From the NCBI RefSeq assembly GCF_014863605.1, contig NZ_CP062252.1, positions 4,783,001-4,847,000 on the forward strand: 64,000 nt of DNA, in the 5' to 3' direction. Of the stretch, positions 1 through 9,209 are shown one piece after another. Each line of letters opens with the position of its first letter. The stretch's first letter is position 1. This DNA is from Pseudomonas allokribbensis. Lineage in GTDB: Bacteria; Pseudomonadota; Gammaproteobacteria; Pseudomonadales; Pseudomonadaceae. A program made the position numbers and the translations under genes. A model generated the notes under the pieces. It made no database searches. It was not told the DNA's origin and saw nothing but the letters and a program-made list of their open reading frames with translations.

Positions 1-1626
1 GTGCATTGCGGCTGGGGCCGCTTGCTGATCGGCCACACCTTTCCCGACCCGGCCAGCCTCGCCCAAGAGTTGCTCAACGAGCAGCCGGGCGAACGCGATA
101 TTGCGCTGTACGTGGCCGCGCCGCAGCAGGTTCTCGGCCTGGAGCCGACTCAACTGTTTCTCGATCCGTCCGACACGTTGCGCCTGTGGTTCAGCGATTA
201 CCGTCAGGCAACACGGGTGTTTCGCGGCTTCCGCATCCGTCGTGCGCAAAGCGAAGAGGACTGGGAATCGATTAATCAGCTGTATCAGGCACGCGGCATG
301 CTGCCGATCGATGCCACCCTGCTCACTCCGCATCATCAGGGCGGCCCGGTGTATTGGCTGGCCGAGGACGAGGACAGCGGCGCGGTAATCGGCAGCGTCA
401 TGGGCCTCAATCATCAGAAGGCTTACAACGACCCGGAAAACGGCAGCAGCCTGTGGTGCCTGGCGGTCGATCCGCAGTGTTCGCGCCCCGGTGTCGGTGA
501 AGTGCTGGTGCGGCATCTGATCGAGCACTTCATGAGTCGGGGTCTGAGTTACCTCGACCTGTCGGTGCTGCACGATAACCGCCAGGCGAAAAACCTCTAT
601 GCGAAGCTCGGTTTTCGCAACCTCTCGACCTTTGCGATCAAGCGCAAGAACGGCATCAACCAGCCACTGTTCCTCGGGCCGGGGCCGGAGGCCGCGTTCA
701 ATCCCTATGCACGGATCATTGTCGAGGAAGCCCATCGGCGTGGCATCGATGTGCAAGTGGACGATGCCGATGCCGGGCTGTTCACCCTCAGCCATGGCGG
801 TCGCCGGGTGCGTTGCCGCGAGTCGCTGAGCGACCTGACCAGCGCCATCAGCATGAATCTGTGCCAGGACAAGAGCCTGACCCATAAAGTGCTGAAAAGC
901 GCCGGGTTGAATGTACCGGCACAGCAACTGACAGCGAATGCGGACGACAATCTGGCGTTTCTCGACGAGCATCAGCGGGTGGTGGTCAAACCGCTGGATG
1001 GCGAGCAAGGCCAAGGCGTGGCGGTGGATCTGCAAAGCATCGAAGAGGTGCAGCAAGCCATCGAAACGGCGAAGCAATTTGACAGCCGCGTGTTGCTCGA
1101 AAGCTTCCACGAAGGCCTCGACCTGCGGATTCTGGTAATCGGTTTCGACGTGGTTGCCGCGGCGATCCGCCGACCGGCCGAAGTGGTCGGCGACGGCCAT
1201 CACTCCATCGGCGCGCTGATCGAAGCCCAGAGCCGACGCCGGCAAGCGGCCACCGGCGGCGAAAGCAAAATCCCGCTGGACCACGAAACCCAACGCACCT
1301 TGCACGCGGCAGGTTACGACTACAGCAGCATCCTGCCGGCCGGCGAGCATCTGTTCGTGCGGCGTACGGCGAACCTTCACACCGGCGGCACCCTGGAAGA
1401 CGTCACGGCGATTCTGCATCCGACCCTGGTCGATGCCGCGGTGCGTGCGGCGCGAGCACTGGACATTCCGATGGTCGGGCTCGACCTGATGGTGCCCGCC
1501 GCCGATCAGCCGGAGTACGTGTTCATCGAAGCCAACGAACGGGCGGGCCTGGCCAACCATGAACCGCAGCCGACGGCCGAGCGGTTTGTCGATTTGCTGT
1601 TTCCGCACAGTCAGCCGGCCGTTTGA
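1..1626 (+). CDS. ngg: N-acetylglutaminylglutamine synthetase (5' end missing)
   Basis: Bifunctional enzyme of NAGGN osmoprotectant synthesis. A GNAT acetyltransferase domain (about residues 70-215, with the acetyl-CoA-type stretch CSRPGVGEVLVRHLIEHF) is followed by an ATP-grasp ligase domain (about 270-535, ending in EANERAGLANHEP). This pairing of domains, directly followed by an M42 peptidase, is the known NAGGN arrangement; the glutamine amidotransferase partner should lie just outside the left edge. Family members are somewhat longer, and the frame is open from base 1 with no ribosome site visible, so the true start is probably upstream. The enzyme is cytoplasmic and expected to respond to osmotic stress. 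Confidence 0.85.
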   Translation: MHCGWGRLLIGHTFPDPASLAQELLNEQPGERDIALYVAAPQQVLGLEPTQLFLDPSDTLRLWFSDYRQATRVFRGFRIRRAQSEEDWESINQLYQARGMLPIDATLLTPHHQGGPVYWLAEDEDSGAVIGSVMGLNHQKAYNDPENGSSLWCLAVDPQCSRPGVGEVLVRHLIEHFMSRGLSYLDLSVLHDNRQAKNLYAKLGFRNLSTFAIKRKNGINQPLFLGPGPEAAFNPYARIIVEEAHRRGIDVQVDDADAGLFTLSHGGRRVRCRESLSDLTSAISMNLCQDKSLTHKVLKSAGLNVPAQQLTANADDNLAFLDEHQRVVVKPLDGEQGQGVAVDLQSIEEVQQAIETAKQFDSRVLLESFHEGLDLRILVIGFDVVAAAIRRPAEVVGDGHHSIGALIEAQSRRRQAATGGESKIPLDHETQRTLHAAGYDYSSILPAGEHLFVRRTANLHTGGTLEDVTAILHPTLVDAAVRAARALDIPMVGLDLMVPAADQPEYVFIEANERAGLANHEPQPTAERFVDLLFPHSQPAV

Positions 1627-1636
1627 TCTCTCTTCA

Positions 1637-1669
1637 GCGTCATTCCCGTGTCGAACGCGGGAATGACGC
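1637..1669. repeat. Perfect 12-bp inverted repeat between ngg and the peptidase gene
   Basis: GCGTCATTCCCG and CGGGAATGACGC form a perfect 12-bp stem with a 9-base loop. There is no T tract after it, so it is not a standard terminator. It resembles the short extragenic hairpins scattered in Pseudomonas and could adjust mRNA stability between the two NAGGN genes. Confidence 0.6.
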
Positions 1670-1687
1670 CCCGCAACAGGAGTTTCC

Positions 1688-2878
1688 ATGACCACCCACA
1701 TTCCCGAACCGGATCTGAACTACCTGCAAAAAGTCCTGCTGGAGATGCTCGCCATTCCCAGCCCTACCGGGTTCACCGACACCATCGTGCGTTATGTCGC
1801 CGAGCGGCTGGAAGAGCTCGGCATCCCCTTCGAAATGACCCGTCGCGGCACCATCCGCGCCACGCTCAAGGGCAAAAAAAACAGCCCCGACCGTGCAGTG
1901 TCAGCGCACCTGGACACCATCGGTGCCGCCGTGCGCGCGGTGAAAGACAACGGGCGCCTGACCCTGGCGCCGGTCGGTTGCTGGTCGAGCCGTTTCGCCG
2001 AAGGCAGCCGCGTCAGCCTGTTCACCGACAACGGCGTGATTCGAGGCAGCGTGTTGCCGCTGATGGCTTCCGGGCACGCCTTCAACACCGCCGTCGACGA
2101 AATGCCGATCAGTTGGGATCACGTCGAACTGCGCCTGGACGCCTACTGCGCGACCCGCGCCGATTGCGATTCGCTGGGCATCAGTGTTGGCGATGTGGTG
2201 GCGTTCGATCCACTGCCGGAGTTCACCGAAAGCGGCCATATCAGCGCCCGACATCTGGACGACAAGGCTGGGGTCGCCGCACTGCTCGCAGCGCTGAAAG
2301 CCATCGTCGACAGCGGTCAGGAGTTGATGATCGATTGCCATCCGCTGTTCACCATCACCGAGGAAACCGGCAGCGGCGCGGCGGCGGCCTTGCCGTGGGA
2401 CGTCAGCGAATTTGTCGGGATCGATATCGCGCCGGTCGCGCCCGGCCAGCATTCCAGCGAACACGCAGTCAGCGTGGCGATGCAGGATTCCGGCGGGCCT
2501 TACGACTATCACTTGTCGCGACACCTGCTGCGTCTGGCCGGTGAGCATGAGTTGCCGGTGCGCCGCGACCTGTTTCGCTATTACTTCAGCGACGCCCATT
2601 CGGCCGTAACCGCCGGCCACGACATTCGTACCGCCCTGCTCGCCTTTGGTTGCGATGCGACCCACGGCTACGAACGCACGCACATCGACAGCCTCGCCGC
2701 GCTGAGTCGTCTGCTGGGGGCGTACATCCTGAGTCCGCCGGTGTTCGCCAGCGATGCGCAACCGGCCAACGCGTCACTGGATCGCTTCAGTCACCAGATC
2801 GAGCACGAGACGCAGATGGAAAGCGACACCCGGGTACCCTCGGTGGACAGCCTGGTGGGGCAACGCTCGGACAGTTGA
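1688..2878 (+). CDS. M42-family peptidase of the NAGGN osmoprotectant system
   Basis: A zinc-dependent M42/M20-like aminopeptidase of 396 residues. Expected metal-site motifs are present in order: SAHLDTIGA (His-x-Asp), HLDDKAG, the catalytic EETG, and DIAP. A terminal SDAHSAVTAGHD-type segment and a late His (CDATHGYERTH) complete the fold. The ATG has a good AGGAG ribosome site nine bases upstream, and the gene follows ngg by about 60 bp, so it is probably co-transcribed. It may turn over the dipeptide osmolyte or a precursor, but its substrate is inferred from context only. The last 50 residues or so are a low-complexity tail beyond the usual core. Confidence 0.82.
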   Translation: MTTHIPEPDLNYLQKVLLEMLAIPSPTGFTDTIVRYVAERLEELGIPFEMTRRGTIRATLKGKKNSPDRAVSAHLDTIGAAVRAVKDNGRLTLAPVGCWSSRFAEGSRVSLFTDNGVIRGSVLPLMASGHAFNTAVDEMPISWDHVELRLDAYCATRADCDSLGISVGDVVAFDPLPEFTESGHISARHLDDKAGVAALLAALKAIVDSGQELMIDCHPLFTITEETGSGAAAALPWDVSEFVGIDIAPVAPGQHSSEHAVSVAMQDSGGPYDYHLSRHLLRLAGEHELPVRRDLFRYYFSDAHSAVTAGHDIRTALLAFGCDATHGYERTHIDSLAALSRLLGAYILSPPVFASDAQPANASLDRFSHQIEHETQMESDTRVPSVDSLVGQRSDS

Positions 2879-2937
2879 GTCTGGCCCTCGGCGGTCATTC
2901 GCCGTAGCATCCCGACATTGATTTAGCCGAGGTGCCC

Positions 2938-3165
2938 ATGCTGATCCCCTACGACGCGCTCGAAGTCGACACCCTCACCCGCCTGATCGAGGACTTCGTC
3001 ACTCGCGACGGCACCGACAACGGTGACGACACCCCACTGGAAACCCGCGTATTGCGGGTTCGCCAGGCCCTGACCAAAGGTCAGGCGCTGATCGTCTTCG
3101 ATCCGGACAGCGAGCAGTGCCAGTTGATGCTCAAGCACGACGTGCCCAAGCACCTGTTCGACTGA
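2938..3165 (+). CDS. YheU family protein
   Basis: A 75-residue protein starting MLIPYDALEVDTLTRLIEDF, the characteristic opening of the small YheU/UPF0270 family. The function is unknown across the family. I chose the ATG at 2938, not the in-frame GTG two codons earlier, because family members begin at MLIPY and a GAGG sequence is suitably spaced before it. It is acidic in the middle (about residues 24-33) and has no signal peptide or membrane segment. It is convergent with the CsrA-like gene on the other strand, with only five bases between them. Confidence 0.85.
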   Translation: MLIPYDALEVDTLTRLIEDFVTRDGTDNGDDTPLETRVLRVRQALTKGQALIVFDPDSEQCQLMLKHDVPKHLFD

Positions 3166-3170
3166 AACAG

Positions 3171-3356
3171 TCAGTGGCCCTTGCCGTTGGCCTGTTTGCG
3201 CTGGATCCGCTCATAGACTTCGGCACGGTGCACGTTGACCTGCTTTGGCGCCTCGACGCCGAACCGCACGCTGGAGCCGTTGACCGCCAGAACGCGCAAA
3301 GTGATGTTGTCGCCGATGGAAATCAGTTCACCGACAACACGGCTGAGTACAAGCAT
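3171..3356 (-). CDS. Divergent CsrA/RsmA-family RNA-binding regulator
   Basis: A 61-residue CsrA-type translational regulator, which binds GGA motifs in mRNA leaders and is sequestered by Rsm sRNAs. The framework is intact: [10 protein letters not shown] at the start, [16 protein letters not shown], and [11 protein letters not shown]. Arg6 and Arg44, key RNA contacts in characterised CsrA, are both present. It differs from the main RsmA and RsmE proteins at several places: Ser5-Arg6-Val7 replaces Thr-Arg-Arg/Lys, and Ala24-Val25-Asn26 and Phe32 are unusual. It is therefore an extra paralogue, not the housekeeping copy. No symbol is given because the paralogue naming cannot be settled from sequence alone. 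Confidence 0.85.
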   Translation of the reverse strand: MLVLSRVVGELISIGDNITLRVLAVNGSSVRFGVEAPKQVNVHRAEVYERIQRKQANGKGH

Positions 3357-3492
3357 GAGGGTTGTCCTTCAAGGTTTTCGAGCCTTGAAGATGCGCGGCT
3401 TTCGAGCGCCCTACAATGCGCTGCGGGCAAATCAGTCAAACCCTACGCGCCCGGGTGCTTTGGCCTTCAGACGTTTCCTTCAAGCCGGTGTT

Positions 3493-3825
3493 TCAGGTCG
3501 CCGAAAACCGTGGCCCGAACAGAATCACGCTGGCACCGATCACGCACAAGGCGACACCGATCCAGTCCGACCCCAGCGGACGAATGCGCTCGACCACCGC
3601 CAGCCAGCCAATCGACGCAATGATGTAGATGCCGCCGTAAGCGGCGTAGGCGCGACCCGCATAGGTCGCTTCAACGCGCGTCAACAACAGTGCAAACAAG
3701 GTCAGGCTGAGCAGCGCCGGGATCACCCACAGGGCGCTCTTGCCCTGGCGCAACCACATCCAGAATGCGAAACAACCGGCGATTTCGAACAGCGCGGCGA
3801 GGAAAAACCACAAGTAGTTGAGCAT
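3493..3825 (-). CDS. ynfA: YnfA/UPF0060 small membrane protein
   Basis: A 110-residue inner-membrane protein with four predicted hydrophobic helices. The family opening is clear ([18 protein letters not shown]), as are the [15 protein letters not shown] and end-region [18 protein letters not shown] segments. The family is related to small multidrug resistance (EmrE-like) transporters, and some members have been linked to export of cationic compounds; the role here is unproven. The conserved acidic residue in helix one (Glu in FEIAG) is retained, as in drug/proton antiporters. Confidence 0.85.
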   Translation of the reverse strand: MLNYLWFFLAALFEIAGCFAFWMWLRQGKSALWVIPALLSLTLFALLLTRVEATYAGRAYAAYGGIYIIASIGWLAVVERIRPLGSDWIGVALCVIGASVILFGPRFSAT

Positions 3826-3888
3826 GCAGATGACTCGTCAGGGTGACTGTGGCGGTCACCCTAACGACGGGGCTTTGGCGGCGCAAGT

Positions 3889-4704
3889 TCAGCCGTTGTT
3901 CTGTTTGGCCTTGGCGCGCATCTTTTCGGCCATCGCGGTCATTTCGTTGTAGAGCAACTGCGGGTTCTTCTGCTTGACCGCCCAGGCCATGCGGCCTTGT
4001 TCGTGGGGCAGGATCATGAACTCGCCGGCGGCGACCTGTTTGTAGATGTAGTCGGCAATATCGGTGGCAGTGATCGGCGAACTTTCCAGCAACTTGCCGA
4101 CCTGCGCTTTCATCGCCGGCGTCGGGCCACGGAAGGAGTCCAGCAGATTGGTCTGGAAGAACGACGGGCACACCACGTGGACACCGACTTCCTGTTGGGC
4201 CAGTTCGATCAGCAGGCTTTCAGACAACGCCACCACACCGGCCTTGGCCACGTTGTAGTTGCTCATCGCCGGGCCTTGCATCAGTGCCGCCATCGAGGCG
4301 ATGTTGATGATCTTGCCTTTGCTTTGCTCCAGCAGCGGCAGGAACGCCTTGCAACCCTTGACCACGCCCATCAGGTTGATCGCGATCTGCCAGTCCCAGT
4401 CCTCCAGCGACAACTCGCTGAAGAACCCACCCGAGGCCACGCCCGCGTTGTTGACGATGATGTCGATGCCGCCGAATTTCACTTCACAGGCCTGGGCGAA
4501 CGCGGTGAGCTGGCTGTAATCGCGCACGTCGCAACGCTGGATGAAGCCGTCGCCGCCAGCCTCGCGGACGAGTTTGAGGGTTTCCTGCAGGCCGGGCTCG
4601 CTGACGTCCGACAAGGCCAGCTGCCAGCCTTCACGCGCCCAGCGCAGCGCGATTTCGCGACCCAGGCCGGAGCCCGCGCCAGTGATCATCATGCGATTTT
4701 GCAT
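3889..4704 (-). CDS. SDR family oxidoreductase
   Basis: A 271-residue classical short-chain dehydrogenase. The Rossmann cofactor motif TGAGSGLG is at residues 8-15, NNAG at 85-88, and the catalytic Ser137, Tyr150 and Lys154 fall in NIASMAALMQG and YNVAK. I placed the start at MQNRMMITG, preceded by AAGG, because the 32 further codons upstream are Arg/Pro-rich and unlike the family. It resembles SDRs annotated as acetoin/2,3-butanediol- or retinol-type dehydrogenases, but the substrate is unknown. The tail KMRAKAKQNNG is basic. It is divergent from the DUF3309 gene. Confidence 0.85.
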   Translation of the reverse strand: MQNRMMITGAGSGLGREIALRWAREGWQLALSDVSEPGLQETLKLVREAGGDGFIQRCDVRDYSQLTAFAQACEVKFGGIDIIVNNAGVASGGFFSELSLEDWDWQIAINLMGVVKGCKAFLPLLEQSKGKIINIASMAALMQGPAMSNYNVAKAGVVALSESLLIELAQQEVGVHVVCPSFFQTNLLDSFRGPTPAMKAQVGKLLESSPITATDIADYIYKQVAAGEFMILPHEQGRMAWAVKQKNPQLLYNEMTAMAEKMRAKAKQNNG

Positions 4705-4966
4705 AGCAAACAGCCTTGTTGTTCCGGGGAAGATGCGCGGAGTGTAGCGAAGGATCCGGAGCGACCCACGCTCCATCAGATTGCTGAATGGCGGGAGCAA
4801 ACCGTGGCATCAAACGAAATAAGACCGTGAACCAAATACACTGAAAAAACATTGAATTTTCTTTCACGCGCGCCAGTCGGAATTTGTAAGCCGACTGGAT
4901 TTAGTTCAACTTCCAGCCGCCCTTGAACACCAAGACTTCCCAGACACTATCAACAAGGAAATCGAC

Positions 4967-5119
4967 ATGGGCACAATTCTTATCATTATCCTGATCCTGT
5001 TGCTGATCGGTGGTCTGCCGGTCTTCCCACACTCCAGAAGTTGGGGTTACGGTCCTTCGGGCATTATCGGTGTGGTGCTGGTTGTACTGTTGGTGCTGCT
5101 GTTGCTCGGCCGCATATGA
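4967..5119 (+). CDS. DUF3309 small membrane protein
   Basis: A 50-residue protein, MGTILIIILILLLIGGLPVF and onward, made of two hydrophobic helices around a conserved PHSRSWGYGPSG turn. This is the typical DUF3309 layout; the family has no known function and occurs often near stress genes. An AAGGA ribosome site (CAAGGAAATCGAC) precedes the ATG. A strong terminator follows 17 bases after the stop, so it is probably a single-gene transcript. Confidence 0.85.
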   Translation: MGTILIIILILLLIGGLPVFPHSRSWGYGPSGIIGVVLVVLLVLLLLGRI

Positions 5120-5135
5120 CGTTTTGACCGACAAA

Positions 5136-5163
5136 AAAAGAGGCCCTGAAAAGGGCCTCTTTT
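5136..5163. terminator. Bidirectional Rho-independent terminator
   Basis: The stem AAAAGAGGCCCT / AGGGCCTCTTTT has a four-base loop and T runs on both strands. It serves the DUF3309 gene on + and the sulfatase gene on -. Confidence 0.9.
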
Positions 5164-5178
5164 TATTGCGCCAGATGA

Positions 5179-7272
5179 TCAGTCCGGCTTGCCGTTAATC
5201 ACACCGGCGGTGTTGTCGAGCAGGCTCTTGGTGGCCGTCTGCAGGAACGCTTCGAGTTTGAGTTTCAACTCGGCGGTGCGCGGTGCGTCCGGAATGATTT
5301 CGGCGGAAGGATTCGCACCCAGTTGGTACTGGTAGATCTTCGGCGCCATTTCCTTCTCTTTCGGCAGTACCAGGATCTGGTCAGCGGTGACGATGGCGGT
5401 GGTCTGCTCGCTGCCCGACGGCTTGATCACACCGAAACCGGTGTCGCCTGCGGGCAGGTTGAGCAGGTCACGGCCCCAGCACTGATGACGCACTTCGCCA
5501 CCCAGGCGACCCATGATGGTCGGCACGATGTCGATCTGCGTACCCACGGTGTGGTCACGAGTACCGAATTTCTCCTGGATGCCCGGTGCGATCATCAGCA
5601 TCGGCACGTTGAAGCGGCCCAGGTCCATTTCGGTGATCTGACGCTCGTTGCCAAAGCCATGGTCGCCGACGATGACAAACAGGGTTTCCTTGAAGTAAGG
5701 CTCCTTGCGGGCCTTTTCAAAGAACTGGCCCAGTGCCCAGTCCGCATAACGCATGGCGGTCAGGTGCTCGTTGAGCGTGCCACGATCCGTCACGCGCTCG
5801 ACCGGCAATGGCGTCGGCAAGGCGTAAGGCGTGTGGTTGGACAGGGTCTGCAGCAGCGCGTAGAACGGCTTGCCGTTTTCACGTGCCTTGAGCTCCACCA
5901 GACCACGGTCGAACATGTCCTGGTCGGACACGCCCCAGGTCGGATCGGAGAACACCGGGTTGACGAAGTCATTGCGGCCAACGAAGTTGGTCATGCCCTG
6001 GTTGCTGAAGAAACCGGACTGGTTGTCCCAGGCGAAGTCGCCGTTGTAGACATAGACGTCGTCATACTTGCGCGCGCTGAGCAGCTGCGGCAGGCCGGAC
6101 AGTTTGTGGCTGCCTTCCGGGGTCTGCATCAGGTATTCGAAACCCGGCAGGTTCGGGAAGCAGGCCATGGTGGCGAACATACCCTGGTGGGTGTGGGTGC
6201 CGTTGGAGAAGAAACGGTCGAACAGCAGGCCTTCCTTCGACAGTTTGTCGAGGTACGGCGTGATATTGCCCGGTGCACCAAGAGCGCCCACCGAGTGACC
6301 GGCCATGCTTTCCATGAGGATCACGACAACGTTCTTGATCGGCAGGGTCTTGTCGGCTGGCGGCGTGTAGTCACGACGCACGGCGGCGATGTCGGCATCG
6401 ACCAGTTTGTCGTCCGGCATGACCAGCATCTCGCGCACGACTTTCTGCGCCTGATCCTGCGGGAGCGTGGCTTTCCAGATGTTGTTGCGGTCTTCGCCCA
6501 TGCGGTCCTTGGCGGCCGCGATCAGCGACAGGGTGCCATTGAGGCCGAGCTGGTTGGCGAAGTTCGATTCGGTGGTGTACACGTCACCCCAACGCAGCGG
6601 CGGGCCTTGACGCAGGGTGCCACGCACGGCGACCACACAGATCAGCAGGCACACCACGAACACCGCCAGACGCGCATACCATGGCGCTACCTGACGAGTG
6701 CCGACGTTGCCGCCACTGAACGGGCCACGCGGACGGGTCAGACGGTCGGCGCCCTTGAACGCCAGCGTCAGGATCACAGTGCCCACGGCCCAGGCCAGCA
6801 GGTAGCGCACCACCGGGAAACCGTACCAGAGCATGCTCATCACGGTTTTCGGGTCTTCCTTCACGTACTGGAACACCAGGCCGTTGAGGCGCTGGTGGAA
6901 CTCGCGGTAGAAGTCCATTTCCATCAGGCCGAGGAACAGCGCGATGCTGGAGGTCACCGTCAGCCATAGACGGAAGAACCCGCGTGCGGCCATCGCCCGG
7001 GCACTGAACAGCGCCAGCACCATCGGAACGCAGAGGTAGACCACCAGGCGCAGGTCGAAACGCAGGCCGTTGGCGAAGGCTTCGAGGAACGTCGAAGCCG
7101 GGGTGTCGAGGATCATCTCGCGGTTGTAGACCAGCAGCGCGAGGCGCAGCACGGAAAACATCACCATCATGACCAGTGCGCACAAAAGCGTGTAGGCCAG
7201 ATGCGATTTGACGGTCGGTTGCAGCAGGCGACTGGAAGATCGCTGCTGATTCAGGGCGTCCGGGTTTGCCAT
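5179..7272 (-). CDS. LTA synthase family protein (membrane sulfatase/phosphoglycerol transferase type)
   Basis: A 697-residue inner-membrane enzyme. The first 240 residues or so carry five hydrophobic helices; the rest is a periplasmic alkaline-phosphatase-superfamily sulfatase domain. Expected metal and nucleophile sites are visible: VVVILMESMAG (metal-binding Glu), SNGTHTHQGMFATMAC (nucleophile Thr), and VIVGDHGFGNE (Asp-His). Relatives transfer phosphoglycerol or phosphoethanolamine to glycans. Pseudomonas makes no lipoteichoic acid, so the acceptor is more likely a periplasmic glucan or lipid-linked sugar; this is inference. It stands alone with its own upstream region. Confidence 0.85.
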   Translation of the reverse strand: MANPDALNQQRSSSRLLQPTVKSHLAYTLLCALVMMVMFSVLRLALLVYNREMILDTPASTFLEAFANGLRFDLRLVVYLCVPMVLALFSARAMAARGFFRLWLTVTSSIALFLGLMEMDFYREFHQRLNGLVFQYVKEDPKTVMSMLWYGFPVVRYLLAWAVGTVILTLAFKGADRLTRPRGPFSGGNVGTRQVAPWYARLAVFVVCLLICVVAVRGTLRQGPPLRWGDVYTTESNFANQLGLNGTLSLIAAAKDRMGEDRNNIWKATLPQDQAQKVVREMLVMPDDKLVDADIAAVRRDYTPPADKTLPIKNVVVILMESMAGHSVGALGAPGNITPYLDKLSKEGLLFDRFFSNGTHTHQGMFATMACFPNLPGFEYLMQTPEGSHKLSGLPQLLSARKYDDVYVYNGDFAWDNQSGFFSNQGMTNFVGRNDFVNPVFSDPTWGVSDQDMFDRGLVELKARENGKPFYALLQTLSNHTPYALPTPLPVERVTDRGTLNEHLTAMRYADWALGQFFEKARKEPYFKETLFVIVGDHGFGNERQITEMDLGRFNVPMLMIAPGIQEKFGTRDHTVGTQIDIVPTIMGRLGGEVRHQCWGRDLLNLPAGDTGFGVIKPSGSEQTTAIVTADQILVLPKEKEMAPKIYQYQLGANPSAEIIPDAPRTAELKLKLEAFLQTATKSLLDNTAGVINGKPD

Positions 7273-7586
7273 GTCGTTTTAGGACCCATTGGAAGTTGAA
7301 GTTGCAAAAATACAGCTGCGCCCTGCCCTCTGTTGGCCATTCCAGGCCCCGGGGCTTGCGCGGTGCGCAAATGTTGCACGATCACCGGCGGCATTGCCAT
7401 TGATTACTGCCCCGCTGCCGGACTCTTTCATTAAAGGCACGGCATACCCGGACAGCTGCAAACAGCGCGGGCGAATTGTCTTGAAGACTTTGTGAAAATT
7501 TCGTTCAACGCATATCCGGAAACACAATAAACCTACAAAACAAAACGCCCCGAGTTCTTCGGGGCGTTTGCAGAGGAACGCGATAC
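7273..7586. other. Intergenic region with the START-gene terminator
   Basis: These 314 bases hold no convincing gene. At 7543-7569 a perfect 11-bp hairpin (AAACGCCCCGA / TCGGGGCGTTT) is followed on the minus strand by a T-rich stretch and ends the START-domain gene. The part nearest 7273 must contain the promoter of the sulfatase gene, but no clear -35/-10 pair was identified. Confidence 0.7.
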
Positions 7587-8192
7587 TTACTTCTCGGCGC
7601 GCTCTTTCAGGGCTTTCAAGGTATTGAACGGTGCGTCGACCACAAACTTGTTGGCAATCATCGACGGCACGCTGCCACCTGGCTCGGTGTGGACCTGATA
7701 GGTCACTTCGACCTGATCGCCTTTTGGCACGAACTTCCAGAAGCCTTTGACCTGAGCTACGCGGACAAAGCCTTTTTCTTCCGGCAGGTACTTCGGCAGG
7801 CCTTCGAGGTTGCGGGTCAGGCTGCCATCGGCGCCTTCAACGGTGGTGACGTGCAGGATCGAGTCGCGCGGGGTCACTGGCCACGGCGTGTTGAACTGGG
7901 TGTAGGTCCAGCTCTGGTCGCCTTCGTGCTTGAGCAGTTTCTGGGTCTTGCACTCGTGAATCCAGGCACAGGCACCGGAGACGTCTTCCTGCAATGCGCG
8001 CAGTTTGGCGACGGTGGTCTTCATCAAGGTCACGCCCTGATAAGACTTGTAGTCCGAACCCGGCACTTCGCTCAGGGAGACCTTGATGCCATCTTCGTTC
8101 TTGGCCACTTTCCAGTCTTCAGCCTGGGCAGCCGAAGTGGCCAGCACGGCAGTCAAACCACACAACACAGCGATACGATGCAGCGAACCCAT
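7587..8192 (-). CDS. Secreted START domain-containing protein
   Basis: A 201-residue protein with a signal peptide (MGSLHRIAVLCGLTAVLATS, cleavage after AQA) and a START-like lipid-binding fold covering most of the rest. Two Cys residues (about 88 and 94, GACAWIHECKTQ) could form a disulfide in the periplasm. The start is fixed by AAGGA eight bases before the ATG at 8192; reading further upstream gives a non-homologous Arg-rich extension that overlaps the neighbouring gene. Pseudomonas START proteins of this type are common, but their ligand is unknown. Confidence 0.85.
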   Translation of the reverse strand: MGSLHRIAVLCGLTAVLATSAAQAEDWKVAKNEDGIKVSLSEVPGSDYKSYQGVTLMKTTVAKLRALQEDVSGACAWIHECKTQKLLKHEGDQSWTYTQFNTPWPVTPRDSILHVTTVEGADGSLTRNLEGLPKYLPEEKGFVRVAQVKGFWKFVPKGDQVEVTYQVHTEPGGSVPSMIANKFVVDAPFNTLKALKERAEK

Positions 8193-8233
8193 AGTCTTAT
8201 TCCTTATTGTTGAAGTTCCGTTCGTTTGACACA

Positions 8234-8488
8234 TCACGCCGCCGTCATCTGCTCCCACCAGCCGAGCAGTCTGATCGCGTCTTCCTGACTGCTTCCGCAG
8301 ACTTCGACATCGGCCTTGAACCCTGAACAGACCGCTGGACGTTCCGGTTGGCCGAAAATGCTGCACAGGTTTTCGACCGAGAGCTGAACGCAACGTTCGC
8401 CGGCAGGTTTGCCATCGGGCATGCCCGGAATCGGCGAGCTGATGGAAGGGGCAATGCAACAGGCGCCACAACCTTCACGGCAGTTCAT
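8234..8488 (-). CDS. YkgJ family cysteine-cluster protein
   Basis: An 84-residue protein with the YkgJ zinc/iron-type cysteine pattern: MNCREGCGACC near the start, then RCVQL, NLCSIFG, PAVCSGF and EVCGSS. Family members are small metal-binding proteins without a settled function. It sits just upstream of the START gene on the same strand with a 41-bp gap, so the two may be co-transcribed. Confidence 0.85.
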   Translation of the reverse strand: MNCREGCGACCIAPSISSPIPGMPDGKPAGERCVQLSVENLCSIFGQPERPAVCSGFKADVEVCGSSQEDAIRLLGWWEQMTAA

Positions 8489-8654
8489 GACGACGAGTTC
8501 CTCGCGACGGGCAATGTGTTAAAGGGACGCGGAACAGGGTAACCGCTAAAACGGCTGTTTTAAATTCCCTGAACCGGGGTTTTTACGCAGAAACGAAAGT
8601 GACTGACCAGTCTCCGACAAAGCGTCTGGTCTGCGGGTCACGGATCGATTGAAT

Positions 8655-9131
8655 TTACTGCTTGAATTCGAAATCCAGCGCAGCGCCTTCGACTTCGCGG
8701 CGCTCTTCATTGCGCAGCTGCAACTGCATTTCGTTGCTCAGCAAACGACCGTTGAGCTGGAAGCCGCTGTTCTTCTCGCCAAACATCTGCGGCAGGATCG
8801 CTTCGCGCTTGGGCAGCGGCACGGTGCCAACCGGTTTCAACTGCTGAACCATGTCCTTGGGCAGGCTCAAGTCGAGTCTGGCCGGGGGTAATGGCGTCTT
8901 GGCCACTTCACTGGCGGATTTCGACTTGGAAGCGATCGGTGCACGTTTCTTGGCGGGAGCGGCTTTCTGCTGCTTTTCTTTAGCAGGAGCGGCTTTCTTG
9001 CTGGCAACCGGCTTTTTCACCGTGGACGCTGCTGTCGGTTTTTCCGAAACGGCAGCGGCCATGACAGCTGGCGCGTGACCGATCATCAACAGACAAAGCA
9101 AAACCCAGGCAGCAGGAAAAATCGCTTTCAT
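8655..9131 (-). CDS. Hypothetical secreted Lys/Ala/Pro-rich protein
   Basis: A 158-residue protein, not recognised by function. It begins with a signal peptide (MKAIFPAAWVLLCLLMIGHA, cleavage near VMAAA). A low-complexity Lys-Ala-Pro segment follows (about residues 38-80, repeats of KKAAPAK type). A more ordered C-terminal part (about 90-158) contains LDLSLPKDMVQQLKP and FQLNGRLLSNEMQLQLRNEERR. I chose the ATG at 9131 because the signal peptide starts there. The basic linker suggests it crosses or binds a polyanionic layer, which is inference only. Confidence 0.7.
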   Translation of the reverse strand: MKAIFPAAWVLLCLLMIGHAPAVMAAAVSEKPTAASTVKKPVASKKAAPAKEKQQKAAPAKKRAPIASKSKSASEVAKTPLPPARLDLSLPKDMVQQLKPVGTVPLPKREAILPQMFGEKNSGFQLNGRLLSNEMQLQLRNEERREVEGAALDFEFKQ

Positions 9132-9209
9132 GGAACCTACAACGCTAACGGCAGAGGGCCATATGCTCGCTTGTTGAACGCCACATGACAAGCGCGCCGC
9201 GCGGTCTGT

